Origin: Streptomyces sp. YIM 121038 | Lineage (GTDB): Bacteria > Actinomycetota > Actinomycetes > Streptomycetales > Streptomycetaceae | Reading direction: 5' to 3' | Assembly (NCBI RefSeq): GCF_006088715.1 | Contig: NZ_CP030771.1 | Location: 8,616,001 to 8,680,000, forward strand | Length of the DNA stretch: 64,000 bases | Part shown: in pieces, positions 8,599 through 16,931 of the stretch | Position numbering within the stretch: position 1 is the first letter of the stretch | How the letters are laid out: each line of letters opens with the position of its first letter | Translations under genes and position numbers: made by a program | Notes under the pieces: model-generated | Seen by the model: the letters and a program-made list of their open reading frames with translations, nothing else | The model's database searches: none | What the model was told of the DNA's origin: nothing

Positions 8599-8793
8599 AT
8601 GTTCCTTTCGATCTCGGTGGGGCTGCTGCTCCTGATCATCGCGGTGGTGCTGCTGCGCAGCGGGGGCATGAAGGTCTCGCACGCCGTGGTCTGCGGTCTG
8701 CTCGGCTTCTACCTCGCGGGCACGAGCGTGGCGCCGACCATCCACGACGGCCTGACGGCCACGGCTGACATCGTCAGCGGCATCCGGCCGTGA
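8599..8793 (+). CDS. Small membrane protein, unknown function
   Basis: 64 residues with two hydrophobic stretches (residues ~3-20 and ~27-45). A strong ribosome site GGAGGAGGT (8585-8593) is placed correctly for ATG 8599; GTG 8596 is an alternative, and the longer frame to 8554 ignores this RBS. Similar 60-65 residue proteins (starting MFxSISVGLLLL and ending TIHxGLxATAD) occur in many Streptomyces. I know of no function. Confidence 0.72.
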   Translation: MFLSISVGLLLLIIAVVLLRSGGMKVSHAVVCGLLGFYLAGTSVAPTIHDGLTATADIVSGIRP

Positions 8794-8890
8794 CCGCGCC
8801 GGAGCCCGGGGCCGAGTGATCGTTTGCGGCCCCGTGAACAACTCCCGCACGAGCATGGACACTTCACGGGGCCGGTCCTAGCGTCGGCGC

Positions 8891-10486
8891 ATGCCTCGTC
8901 CAACCCGTACGCGCCGACCCCGTACGCTCGTGGGCCGTGTCCTCGCCCTGGCCCTCGGGGCCACGGCCCTGACCCTGCCCGCCGCGCACGCGGACGAGAT
9001 CCCCAAGGCCCCGGGGCACCGGCTCGTCGCCCCGTACGCGGGCGCGCCCGCCACCGCCGCGCCCGTCCCCGGCGACCCGCCGCCCCAGCACCCCCACCTC
9101 GCCCCGAACGGGCGCAGCGGCATGCACGCCGACGCGGCGGGCAGCGGAACGTACCCCTGGAACGGCCCGCTCGGCCGCGCGCCCGAGGTCGACAGCGAGA
9201 AGATGGCCGCGCTCGGCGGCGAGTGCGCCACCGTCACCTTCGACCGCGACGGCCGGATCGTCACCGTGTGCGGCACCTTCTCCGGCTTCCTGGTCAAGCT
9301 GCTCGACCCGCGCACGCTGCGGACGCTCGCCGAGTACAAGCTGCCGCAGCGCCCCTCCACCGTCGAGGCGATCACGCGCCTCGACTTCTCCCGGATCTTC
9401 AAGGACACGTCCGGCGGCGCGTACTCCTACCTCGACGACGAGGACCGCCTCGTGCTCGCCGACTCGCGCCAGCACGTCGTACGGCTCGCGCACGAACGCA
9501 CCGCCGACGGCGGGTGGCGCTTCGTCGTCGACAGGGACTGGGACCTCACGGCGCACGTCCCGCACGACTGCGTGAGCTGGACGAACCTCCACCCCAGCGG
9601 CGAGTGCGACCCGGTCACCTCCGTGCTGCCCGACTGGGACGGGCGCATCTGGTGGGTGACCCGGCAGGGCCGCGTCGGCACCGTCGATCCGAAGACCGGC
9701 GCCATCCGGTCGATGAGACTGCGCGGCGAAGAGATCCAGAACTCGTTCTCGGTCGCCGAGGACGGCGTGTCGATCGTCTCCGACCACGCCCTGTACGGCT
9801 TCGAGGCCACCGCCGACGGCACGCCGAAGGTCACCTGGCGCCGGACCTACGACCGGGGCACAGGCACCAAGCCCGGCTCCGTGAACCAGGGTTCGGGCAC
9901 CACCCCCGACCTGTTCGGCACGGCGGAGAAGTACGTCGCCATCACCGACAACGCCGACGACCGCATGCACGTCCTCGTCTACCGGCGCGGCGCCGACGTC
10001 CCCGAGGACCGCCGCCTGGTCTGCGCGGTCCCCGTCTTCGGCTCCGGCGCGTCCACCACCGACAACTCGCTGATCAGCTACGGCAACAGCCTCGTCGTCG
10101 AGAACAACTACGGCTACGAGAACATCACCTCGCTCACCCTCGGCCGCAGCGTCGTCGGCGGTGTCACCCGCGTCGACGTCCGTGCCGACGGCAGCGGCTG
10201 CGACACGGTGTGGCAGAGCCAGGAGCGCTCCCCGTCCACCGTGCCGAAGCTGTCCACCACCAACGGACTGCTCTACCTCTACACCAAGGACCCCCACCCC
10301 CTGGGCATCGACGCCTGGTACCTGACGGCCGTCGACTTCCGCACCGGCCAGACCCGTTGGAAGCGGCTCGCCGGGACCGGCGTCGCGTACGACAACAACT
10401 GGGCGCCCGTGACGCTCGGCCCCGACGGCACCGCGTACGTGGGTGTCTTCAACGGCCTGGTGGCCGTGCGGGACGCCGGGGAGTGA
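8891..10486 (+). CDS. Secreted beta-propeller-like hypothetical protein
   Basis: 531 residues. The N-terminus is arginine-rich followed by a hydrophobic core and AHAD, a Sec (possibly Tat) signal with cleavage near residue 34. The mature protein contains repeated strand-turn units with aspartate-rich loops (CATVTFDRDGRIVTVCG, VLPDWDGRIWWVTRQG, LGPDGTAYVGVFNG) resembling PQQ/quinoprotein-type or SMP-30-like propeller blades. Four or more cysteines suggest disulfides. No catalytic signature was recognised. It ends 25 bp from the convergent glycosidase gene. Confidence 0.7.
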   Translation: MPRPTRTRRPRTLVGRVLALALGATALTLPAAHADEIPKAPGHRLVAPYAGAPATAAPVPGDPPPQHPHLAPNGRSGMHADAAGSGTYPWNGPLGRAPEVDSEKMAALGGECATVTFDRDGRIVTVCGTFSGFLVKLLDPRTLRTLAEYKLPQRPSTVEAITRLDFSRIFKDTSGGAYSYLDDEDRLVLADSRQHVVRLAHERTADGGWRFVVDRDWDLTAHVPHDCVSWTNLHPSGECDPVTSVLPDWDGRIWWVTRQGRVGTVDPKTGAIRSMRLRGEEIQNSFSVAEDGVSIVSDHALYGFEATADGTPKVTWRRTYDRGTGTKPGSVNQGSGTTPDLFGTAEKYVAITDNADDRMHVLVYRRGADVPEDRRLVCAVPVFGSGASTTDNSLISYGNSLVVENNYGYENITSLTLGRSVVGGVTRVDVRADGSGCDTVWQSQERSPSTVPKLSTTNGLLYLYTKDPHPLGIDAWYLTAVDFRTGQTRWKRLAGTGVAYDNNWAPVTLGPDGTAYVGVFNGLVAVRDAGE

Positions 10487-10510
10487 GGCGGCTCCCTGGA
10501 GGGCGGCCCG

Positions 10511-11770
10511 CTAGGGGCGGGAGAAGACCCCGATGCCGTTGGGCACCGGGCGCTCCGCGCCGCCGCTCGGATGGTTGCGCACCGAGACGGCGGGCGCGCC
10601 CGGCTCCCGGGCGGCCAGCGTGCTGGAGCCGCCGCCGTCGAGACTGAAGCCGTCCTCGGCGCCCAACTCCCGCAGGGACGAGGCCACGTCGGCGATCGTC
10701 AGGCCGCCACGGAACTCGGGCGCGCCGTCGAGCGCGAGCAGGACCAGACGGCGGCCCCCCTCGTCGATCCCGGCGGCCGTGCGCACGGCGGACGTCCGGT
10801 CGTCGAGGCCCGGCAGCGGCGCCCCGTCACGCAGCAGCGGATAGCCGCCGATGACGAAGCGGTACGGGGTGTCCGTCGCCGACGGCACGAGCCGGTGGCG
10901 CACCTGCGCCGGGTCGCCGATCGCCAGCTTGCGCAGCTGCTGCGCGCCCGCCTCCCGGCCCACGAGCACCGTCGTCCCCGGGGCGATGGCGCCCCGGCCG
11001 GGCGTGTCGGCCACGGCGGCGACGCGCCCGCCGCGCACCGTCACCTCGTAGGTGTCCGTGCTGCACGGCGCGCCCCGGTCGGTGTCGGTGCCGCAGGTCG
11101 CCCGCACGCGCGAGGTGACGCCCCAGTCGCTGGTGAACGCGCCCACCGAACCCACCGGCAGCGCGTACTGGTTGAGCCCGCCGAGCGGAAGCCGCGCCTC
11201 GCGGGTGCGCACGCTGCCGTCGAGGGTCAGACGGTCCAGGCGGGCCCTGCGGTCGACGCCCACGCCGATGACGTCCTCGGTGGTGGTGCCGGGCGGCAGG
11301 GCCGGGCCGAAGCGCTGGCCGTTCGGGACGGCGGCCTTGAGGGTGCGTCCGGCGGCGACGGCGGGTCCGACGGGCGCGCCGGTCGCCTCGACGCCGGGGT
11401 GCTGGGTCTCGGTGATGTTGAAGAAGTCGCCGTTGACGCCGGCGACCGCTCCCGCCTGGTCGGCCAGCGTGGACACGGGCTGCCGGGCGCCGACCGCGCC
11501 CGGGTACAGCAGCCCGACGCGAACGCCCGGGTGGCGCAGGTCGACGTCGAGGACGTGCGCGTGTGCGGTGCCGCGCGGCGTCGGGATGTCGTAGTCCCGG
11601 TACTCCACGCCCGGCGCGATCTCGGTGGCCGCGGGCGCGGCCCCCGGAACACCACTGGCCGGTGCCGCCCCGAGGAGGGCGGCACCGGCCAGGGTGCCGA
11701 GGGCCGTCAGCGCGGCGAACGCGCCGCGCACCGCTCTGAAGCGTCTGCTGCCTTGCCCGCGTCGTGTCAC
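10511..11770 (-). CDS. Secreted phosphodiester glycosidase family protein (NAGPA-like)
   Basis: From GTG 11770 the protein is 419 residues; the upstream sequence has GAGGGG at proper distance and the longer open frame (to 11848) begins with unlikely sequence. The signal peptide has an arginine-rich start and a long Ala/Leu core ending near ASGVPG. The conserved family motifs are AGVNGDFFNI, a central VGREAG segment and, near the C-terminus, DGFSLDGGGSSTLA. This domain (PF09992) occurs in the mammalian mannose-6-phosphate uncovering enzyme and in bacterial exported proteins; here it probably cleaves a sugar phosphodiester at the cell wall. Confidence 0.85.
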   Translation of the reverse strand: MTRRGQGSRRFRAVRGAFAALTALGTLAGAALLGAAPASGVPGAAPAATEIAPGVEYRDYDIPTPRGTAHAHVLDVDLRHPGVRVGLLYPGAVGARQPVSTLADQAGAVAGVNGDFFNITETQHPGVEATGAPVGPAVAAGRTLKAAVPNGQRFGPALPPGTTTEDVIGVGVDRRARLDRLTLDGSVRTREARLPLGGLNQYALPVGSVGAFTSDWGVTSRVRATCGTDTDRGAPCSTDTYEVTVRGGRVAAVADTPGRGAIAPGTTVLVGREAGAQQLRKLAIGDPAQVRHRLVPSATDTPYRFVIGGYPLLRDGAPLPGLDDRTSAVRTAAGIDEGGRRLVLLALDGAPEFRGGLTIADVASSLRELGAEDGFSLDGGGSSTLAAREPGAPAVSVRNHPSGGAERPVPNGIGVFSRP

Positions 11771-11851
11771 GGATCCCCCTCGGGTCGGCTGGGCCGTCCA
11801 ACTGTCCCAGCAGTGAAGGGAGTTCACCAGACGGCGAGGACGGAGCACGTG

Positions 11852-12208
11852 CTAGGCGCCCACGAGCCGCGAACGGATGAGGAAACGGACGCCCTCGGGG
11901 GCCTCCAGCGAGAAGCCGCTGCCGCGCCCCTCGACGACGTCGACGATGAGACGGGTGTGACTCCACACCTCGTACTGGCTCTTGGACATCCAGAACCGTA
12001 CCGGCTCCGCCACGCCGTCCACGGTCAGCGACGCGAGCAGCACGTCGGAGTCACCCGTGCGGAACTCCCCCTCCGGGTAGCACATGGGCGCACTGCCGTC
12101 GCAGCAGCCGCCGGACTGATGGAACATCAGCGGGCCGTGGGCCGACCGCAGCCGCCGCAGCAGATCGGCGGCTGCGGGGGTCAGCTCCACGCGCGGGGTG
12201 TCGGCCAT
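11852..12208 (-). CDS. DUF779 domain protein
   Basis: 118 residues from ATG 12208 (MADTPRVELT); the frame opens further upstream but that part is low-complexity Pro/Gly. The motif HQSGGCCDGSAPMCY with a cysteine pair is the hallmark of DUF779, a small family often found near aldehyde dehydrogenases. No such gene is adjacent here. The cysteines could bind metal. The biochemical role is unknown. Confidence 0.8.
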   Translation of the reverse strand: MADTPRVELTPAAADLLRRLRSAHGPLMFHQSGGCCDGSAPMCYPEGEFRTGDSDVLLASLTVDGVAEPVRFWMSKSQYEVWSHTRLIVDVVEGRGSGFSLEAPEGVRFLIRSRLVGA

Positions 12209-12361
12209 GGCCGGTCGGCCTCCTCCGGGTCGCGGGTCACCGGGCCGCGGTGGCCCGGCCGGGCCAGTCAACACCGCCGGAGGTTGCGAGGAGGTTGCAG
12301 CCGGGCGCCGCTCCGCGCCGCGCCCCGCTCGGCGGCCCCACGGCGCCCCGGGCCGCCGCCC

Positions 12362-12757
12362 CTATGTCCGGCCGGGGCCGCCGCTGCCGAAGGCGCCGCT
12401 CGAACCGGGGGTCCAGCGCCCGGGCTCCTGGTCGTCGCTCGGTTTGCTGCCGACCGTGCCCCCGCCGCTGAGCTGGTGGGGCGTCAGACGGCCGCCGTCC
12501 TGCGGGACCTCATCGGGCTCGCGCCGCTCCCGGACCTCGCGGACCGGACCGTCGTCCGGCAACCGGGGCTGCTCCTCGGGACGCGGCCGGTCCGGCTCCC
12601 TCCTGCGCACCCGGATGCCGAGCCAGACCGCCCACGTCAGCGCCACGACGATGAGCAGGCCGAGCCCGAAGGCCAGGAAGGCGCTCGCGGACGGCGAGGC
12701 CGCGAGCGGGGAGCCGCCCGGAGCGGCCAGTGCGATCGGTGCGGTGTGCGTCGTCAT
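12362..12757 (-). CDS. Small single-pass membrane protein (DUF6479-like)
   Basis: 131 residues: a short exposed N-terminus, one strong transmembrane helix (about residues 25-47, AFLAFGLGLLIVVALTWAVW) and a long charged, Arg/Glu/Pro-rich cytoplasmic tail ending in Gly/Ser-rich sequence. Proteins with this layout are common in Streptomyces. No enzymatic motif is present. It is transcribed in the same direction as the DUF779 gene but separated by about 150 bp. Confidence 0.65.
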   Translation of the reverse strand: MTTHTAPIALAAPGGSPLAASPSASAFLAFGLGLLIVVALTWAVWLGIRVRRREPDRPRPEEQPRLPDDGPVREVRERREPDEVPQDGGRLTPHQLSGGGTVGSKPSDDQEPGRWTPGSSGAFGSGGPGRT

Positions 12758-12799
12758 GCGCGCCGGGTACCCGGGAACGCGCCGCGTACCCGGAGCGCG

Positions 12800-13174
12800 T
12801 CAGCGGGTGCGCAGCGCGAACGTGTGCCCGGCCGGGTCGGAGTAGAGCCGCACCTCGCGCACGCCGTCGCGCTGGGTGTCCACCGGCCGGGCACCGCCCG
12901 TGATGGCCGCGCGCTCCGCCGCGTCCATCTCGCCCTCGGCGACGAGCAGTTCCAGATGGGTCTGGTGGGCGTCGTCGGGCCGCGGCCAGCTGGGCGGCGC
13001 GAAGCCGGTGTCGCGCCGGAAGCCCAGGCGCGTACCGGACGCCCCGGTGGTCTCGAACCGGTCGGCCTGGGGGTTGTACGTCACGTCCTCGCCCAGGAGA
13101 CCGGCGTAGAACTCGGCCAGTTGCTCCGGCTCGCCGCTGTCGAGCACAAGGATCGCCGTTTCCACTGTGGCCAT
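12800..13174 (-). CDS. VOC (glyoxalase/bleomycin resistance) family protein
   Basis: 124 residues from ATG 13174, preceded by GAGGGG. The sequence has the repeated beta-alpha-beta-beta-beta pattern of the vicinal oxygen chelate fold: LDSGEPEQLAEFYAGLLGE at the start, HLELLV in the middle and LYSDPAGHTFALRTR at the end. Members bind metal or small molecules, and this short single-copy form usually lacks an assigned substrate. The open frame reaches 13507 but that extension is low-complexity. Confidence 0.82.
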   Translation of the reverse strand: MATVETAILVLDSGEPEQLAEFYAGLLGEDVTYNPQADRFETTGASGTRLGFRRDTGFAPPSWPRPDDAHQTHLELLVAEGEMDAAERAAITGGARPVDTQRDGVREVRLYSDPAGHTFALRTR

Positions 13175-13574
13175 GGTGCCCCTCGTTTCGCGGTGGATGG
13201 TCGGTGGGCGGTGGACCGGCGGATCCGGGTTTGCCGGTGGCCCGCCGGGGGACTCGCAGCCCCGGCTGGGAAGCCACGGGGAGTGAGGAACCTTGGGCGC
13301 GGGGTACGGGCCCCCGCCCAAGGCCCCGACAAGGCCCGCGGCCCCGACAAGACCCCGCGGCCCCCACGGGCTTCCGTCAGGAGGCCGTCCGCCGTACGGC
13401 CCGCGCCCCTGCCCCACTCCGCGACCAGCCGGACCCGCATGTTCGCGGGTGCCCTGACAACGGGAGCGGAAACGTCCACCGCGGAGCCCGGCCCCGAACG
13501 CCGCCACGACTGCCGGGCGCGTTCCAGGGAACCCGGGGACACGAAACGGACTTCAGCCGAGGGAAAGCGGAGCT
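13175..13574. other. Intergenic region without a supported gene
   Basis: About 400 bp of divergent upstream sequence between the VOC gene and the small GlsB-like gene. It has short direct repeats of CCCCGACAAG (around 13322 and 13345) and is otherwise GC-rich non-coding sequence; open frames here have no plausible start or composition. It presumably holds promoters for both flanking genes. No clear -10/-35 pair was found. Confidence 0.4.
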
Positions 13575-13838
13575 ATGGAGATCTCAGGGCTCATCAGTGC
13601 GATCGTGATCGGCGCCGTCATCGGGATCCTGGGGCGGCTCGTCGTCCCCGGGCGGCAGCGCATCGGCGTCCTGTGGACCATCGTCGTCGGCATCGTCGCG
13701 GCGCTCATCGGCACCGCCATCGCCTCGGGCCTGGACGTCGCCGACACCAAGGGCGTCGACTGGACCGAGTGGCTCATCCAGATCGGCCTCGCCGCGCTCG
13801 GCGTGGCGGCGCTCTCGCGGGTCAAGCTGCGGCGCTGA
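13575..13838 (+). CDS. GlsB/YeaQ/YmgE family stress-response membrane protein
   Basis: 87 residues, three hydrophobic helices with the glycine-rich first segment (IIGAVIGILGRLVVPGRQ-type pattern) typical of transglycosylase-associated protein family members. The family is induced by general and cell-wall stress in many bacteria; the molecular role is not settled. AGCGGAG-like purine-rich sequence precedes ATG 13575. Confidence 0.82.
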   Translation: MEISGLISAIVIGAVIGILGRLVVPGRQRIGVLWTIVVGIVAALIGTAIASGLDVADTKGVDWTEWLIQIGLAALGVAALSRVKLRR

Positions 13839-13930
13839 CCGGCCCGGCACGCCCACGGCCCCCTTCCGGCCGGTCCGCCCGGTGCCGACTATCCTGGGCG
13901 GCACGGCCGCCGCGTACGCGGGGAACGGCC

Positions 13931-13994
13931 GTACGGCGGTGGGGCCCGCCGTACCCCAACCGCGGTGACGACGCCGCCGACGGCCCCTGCTTGT
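13931..13994 (+). promoter_or_regulatory. Fluoride riboswitch (crcB motif)
   Basis: The segment matches the crcB/fluoride riboswitch core: GGCGGTGGGGCCCGCCG (GGCGAUGnnGCCCGCC-like 5' hairpin, 13935-13951), an AACCGCGG segment (13959-13966) that pairs with a following GCCGC, and a 3' CGACGGCCCCTGC (13979-13991) matching the conserved GAUGGCCUCUAC-like strand that forms the pseudoknot. It lies 57 bp upstream of two fluC/crcB genes, exactly the expected context. It should switch on fluoride export when fluoride is bound. Confidence 0.82.
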
Positions 13995-14050
13995 GAGGAC
14001 ACGCGCCCGCACACTCCCGGGCGGCGCACGAGTGGGAGACGTACGACCGG

Positions 14051-14539
14051 ATGACAGCACCGCGCGACCGGACCGCCGAGCCCGAACCCATCGACCCGGA
14101 CATCGACGTCCCGGCGCCCGCCGGGCCCGCGGGACCGGCACCCGGCCAGGCACCCGTGCTCGCCGCGGTGGCGGCGGGCGGCGCGGCGGGCGCGGCGGCC
14201 CGCTACGGCGCGGGACTGCTGTGGCCCACCGCGGCGGCCGCCTTCCCCTGGACCACGCTGGTGGTGAACGCGCTCGGCTGCGCGGTGATCGGCGTGTTCC
14301 TGGTCCTGGTCACGGAGGCGTGGAGCGCCCACCGCCTGGTGCGGCCCTTCTTCGGCACGGGCGTCCTCGGCGGCTTCACCACGTTCTCCACGTACGCCGT
14401 CGACGTCCAGCGGCTGCTCGGGGACGGCCACGCCCGGATCGCGCTCGCCTATCTGGCCGCCACCCCGGCGGTGGCGCTCGTGGCGGTGTGGACGGCCGCG
14501 ACGACGACCCGCCGCGTGCTCTCCGGGAGGCCACGATGA
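14051..14539 (+). CDS. crcB: Fluoride channel FluC/CrcB, subunit 1
   Basis: 162 residues. After a ~35-residue acidic/proline-rich N-terminal extension come four membrane helices with the family motifs GAAARYG (start of helix 1), [11 protein letters not shown] (conserved Asn in helix 2) and GGFTTFSTY (the central Phe/Thr/Ser track of helix 3). FluC proteins form dual-topology dimers that expel fluoride. The gene overlaps the second crcB by 4 bp (ATGA), suggesting a heterodimer of two unequal subunits as in other Gram-positives. It lies under the upstream fluoride riboswitch. Confidence 0.93.
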   Translation: MTAPRDRTAEPEPIDPDIDVPAPAGPAGPAPGQAPVLAAVAAGGAAGAAARYGAGLLWPTAAAAFPWTTLVVNALGCAVIGVFLVLVTEAWSAHRLVRPFFGTGVLGGFTTFSTYAVDVQRLLGDGHARIALAYLAATPAVALVAVWTAATTTRRVLSGRPR

Positions 14540-14910
14540 ACTGGGTGCTCGTGCTCACCGGGGCCGCCGTCGGCGCGCCCCTGCGCTATCTGACGGACCG
14601 GGCCGTCCAGGGCCGCCACGACTCCGTCTTCCCCTGGGGCACCTTCACGGTCAACGTCGTGGGCTGTCTGGTCCTGGGCGTCCTCACCGGCGCCGTCACC
14701 TACGGCGCCGCCCCGAACTCCGCCCACCTGCTCGTCGGCACCGGCCTGTGCGGGGCGCTGACCACGTACTCCACCTTCTCGTACGAGACGCTGCGCCTGG
14801 CCGAGACCGGCGCGCGCTTCCTGGCCGCGGCCAACGCGGCGGCCAGTGTGGCGGCGGGGCTCGGCGCCGCGGTCACCGGCGCGGCGGTGGCCCGGGCGTT
14901 CTGGGGCTGA
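14536..14910 (+). CDS. crcB: Fluoride channel FluC/CrcB, subunit 2
   Basis: 124 residues, the standard size without N-terminal extension. It has the motifs [20 protein letters not shown] and [12 protein letters not shown], corresponding to the ion pathway residues (Asn, Phe box, Ser/Thr track). ATG 14536 overlaps the stop of the first copy, so the two are translationally coupled and likely assemble together. Confidence 0.93.
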   Translation: MNWVLVLTGAAVGAPLRYLTDRAVQGRHDSVFPWGTFTVNVVGCLVLGVLTGAVTYGAAPNSAHLLVGTGLCGALTTYSTFSYETLRLAETGARFLAAANAAASVAAGLGAAVTGAAVARAFWG

Positions 14911-14965
14911 CGCCCGCGGGGCCGGGCGGGGCGCCCCCCTGTGAGCGCCCCGCCGGTGACCGGTG

Positions 14966-15256
14966 TCAGCAGGTACGGCCCACGTAGTGAGCGCCCTGGA
15001 TCTTGTCGGCGGAGCCCAGCCAGGTCCTGCCGGGCGCGACGCACCGCTCGTAGTCCGGGGCCAGGGCGACCCTCACCTTGATCACCACACGGGAGCCGTC
15101 CGACGTGCAGTGCTGGTAGTAGGCGTCGGAACTCGTCTCGTAGAAGCCGCACGGATCGGCGGCCGCCGGGCTCGCGGAGACGGTCACCACCCCGAACGAC
15201 GTCAGCGCGAGAGCGGCCGAACCGAGGGCGCCGATCACCTTGCGACGGATACGCAC
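14966..15256 (-). CDS. Small secreted protein, unknown function
   Basis: 96 residues from GTG 15256, with GAGGAG seven bases upstream. It has a signal peptide (basic start, GALGSAALALTSFGV core, cleavage near AAAD). The mature part is only about 60 residues and contains four cysteines (PCGFYE, HCTSDG, RCVAPG, GRTC), likely two disulfides. Small Cys-rich exported proteins of this kind are common in Streptomyces; relatives I recall are only called hypothetical. It faces the fluoride operon tail to tail. Confidence 0.72.
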   Translation of the reverse strand: MRIRRKVIGALGSAALALTSFGVVTVSASPAAADPCGFYETSSDAYYQHCTSDGSRVVIKVRVALAPDYERCVAPGRTWLGSADKIQGAHYVGRTC

Positions 15257-15540
15257 CAGAGGACTCCTCAAGAGGAAAGGGCCGGAAAGGGCCGGAAGAA
15301 GGGGGCCGGACCGGCCGCGCGAGCGGCCGCCGGACCCCGGTCGTCGGCCCCGAGGATCGCCGCCGCGCCCCGCGCCGGAGGCCCGAACGCGGGGGGTCTC
15401 ACCTGGCGGATCGTTTCCGCATGGGCCGTTCGAGTGATCGATGAGGGAATGTCATCGTCCGTAAGGATCAGGCCATTCGGTGGCGGGCGTCACAACTCAC
15501 CGCCCTGGCGCGGCCGGTGGCGGCGGGCCTACGATGCCTG

Positions 15541-15690
15541 TGCTCCGGCTGTGGCGGAAACGTGCGGCTGCGGGCACACGGACAACTGAATGCGTACGCG
15601 ACTGGGGAAAGCCGGTGAGACTCCGGCACTGACCTGCAACCGTGTGCGGCACGCCTCGGCGTGACCGCGAGTCGGGCTGCCCAGCGTGGC
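15541..15690 (+). promoter_or_regulatory. Cobalamin riboswitch
   Basis: The core GGGAAAGCCGGTGAGACTCC (15604-15623) followed by GGCACTGACCTGCAACCGT matches the conserved GGGAA..GGTG.GA.TCC...CTG.CC.GCAAC.GT of B12 riboswitches, including the B12 box. A GAGTCGGGCTGCCC segment (15669-15682) fits the 3' closing strand. It precedes an ECF transporter operon, the usual context in actinobacteria. Ends of the aptamer are approximate. It would reduce expression when adenosylcobalamin (or another B12 form) is plentiful. Confidence 0.85.
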
Positions 15691-15757
15691 ACGTGCACTG
15701 CTTCTCACTGTCATGGTCTGCAGCGTGGAGCCCAGAGCCCGTCACCGGTTCTACGGC

Positions 15758-15797
15758 CCCCTGCCGCTTCCTTCCTGGAACGCGCGTAGGGGTTTTT
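15758..15797 (+). terminator. Intrinsic-terminator-like hairpin, candidate expression platform of the B12 riboswitch
   Basis: CCCCT (15758-15762) can pair with AGGGG (15788-15792), with an inner TTCC/GGAA stem, and the hairpin is followed directly by TTTTT (15793-15797). T tracts are rare in this genome. Its place between the aptamer and the first gene makes transcription attenuation likely. Confidence 0.5.
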
Positions 15798-15860
15798 CGT
15801 GCGGCACCGGCGGCCGTGGCGCGGGGTCCTCGTGCGACCCCAACCGAAGGGCCCCTCGAC

Positions 15861-16931
15861 ATGGCCGGTGCGATCCGCATGGCCGGTGCGATCCGCGCGT
15901 CCGCCGCCGCGCTCGGGCTGTTGCTCGCGTCGGCCGTACTCGGCGTCGGCCCCGGCCCGGCGACGCCCGCCGCCGCCGTGGACACCGGGCGCGGCCACGG
16001 AGGCTTCTGCAAGGCGGGCGAAGGCGTCACCGTCGTCGTGGACTTCCGGGAACTCGGCGGGACCACCCTCGTGCGGTGCGCCGTCGGCTCCCAGCGGACC
16101 GGCCTCGCCGCGCTCAAGGACGCGGGCATCCGGGTCACCGGCACCAACCGCTGGGGCGAGTCCTTCGTCTGCCGCCTGGAGGGCAAGCCGGGCGCCGACC
16201 GCGAGCCCTGCGTCGACACCCCGCCCGCCAAGGCCTACTGGTCGTACTGGCACGCCTCCAACGGCGGCCGCTGGACCTACAGCCAGTACGGAGCCACCTA
16301 CCGCACCCCGCCGAAGGGCAGCTTCGAAGGCTGGTCGTTCTCCTTCGGCCGGGACCAGGGCGAGGCCCCCGCGCCGCGCGTGGCACCCCGGCGCCCCGCC
16401 GCCCCCGGCGGCGGTGGCGGCGGGGGAGCGGGCAGCGACGGGCACACCGGAGGTGGGCACACAGGCGGCGGGCGGGGCCCCGCAGCGCCCGACCGCGGCA
16501 CCACACCCGACCTCCCGGACCAGGTGCAGCCGCCCGCCGGAGGAGGCCCCGGCCCCGGTGGTGGCAACGGAGCCCGGCCGCCCGCCGACGGCGGCGGCCT
16601 GGCGAAGCCGCCCGGGCACAAGAACGAGAAGGACGGCGCGCGGGACGCCAAGGGCAAGAAGGGCGAGGACGCCCGGAAGGGCAAGGACTCCGGCGAGAAG
16701 AAGCGCACCGAGCCGTCCCCGCCCGCCGGCTCCGGCTCCGGCCCCGCGCCGGAGCCGAGCGAGGCCGCCGACTGGACCGGCGGCGAGGACACCCGGACCG
16801 TGTCGGCGAGCAAGGACGAGGGGGTGCCCACCGGCACGGTCGTCGCCGCGGCCGCCGCCGTGGCGCTCGCCGTCGCCGGGGGAGTGACGGCCCGGCGCCG
16901 TCGCGGACGCGCCTCGGGCGGTGCGCCGTGA
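15861..16931 (+). CDS. Membrane-anchored exported protein with a DUF4430/SLBB-like domain, first gene of B12 uptake operon
   Basis: 356 residues. A signal peptide with an Ala/Leu core leads to a ~110-residue domain (CKAGEGVTVVVDF to EGWSFSF) that contains a GLAALKDAGI helix and YWSYWHASNGG. This pattern resembles DUF4430, the beta-domain of transcobalamins. A long Pro/Gly then Lys/Glu-rich linker follows, and the protein ends in a membrane helix with a RRRR stop-transfer tail, so it is exposed on the cell surface. There is no LAxTG here (VPTG instead). The start region has two tandem copies of an 18-bp unit (ATG at 15861 and 15879). Its stop overlaps the EcfT GTG. Confidence 0.75.
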   Translation: MAGAIRMAGAIRASAAALGLLLASAVLGVGPGPATPAAAVDTGRGHGGFCKAGEGVTVVVDFRELGGTTLVRCAVGSQRTGLAALKDAGIRVTGTNRWGESFVCRLEGKPGADREPCVDTPPAKAYWSYWHASNGGRWTYSQYGATYRTPPKGSFEGWSFSFGRDQGEAPAPRVAPRRPAAPGGGGGGGAGSDGHTGGGHTGGGRGPAAPDRGTTPDLPDQVQPPAGGGPGPGGGNGARPPADGGGLAKPPGHKNEKDGARDAKGKKGEDARKGKDSGEKKRTEPSPPAGSGSGPAPEPSEAADWTGGEDTRTVSASKDEGVPTGTVVAAAAAVALAVAGGVTARRRRGRASGGAP

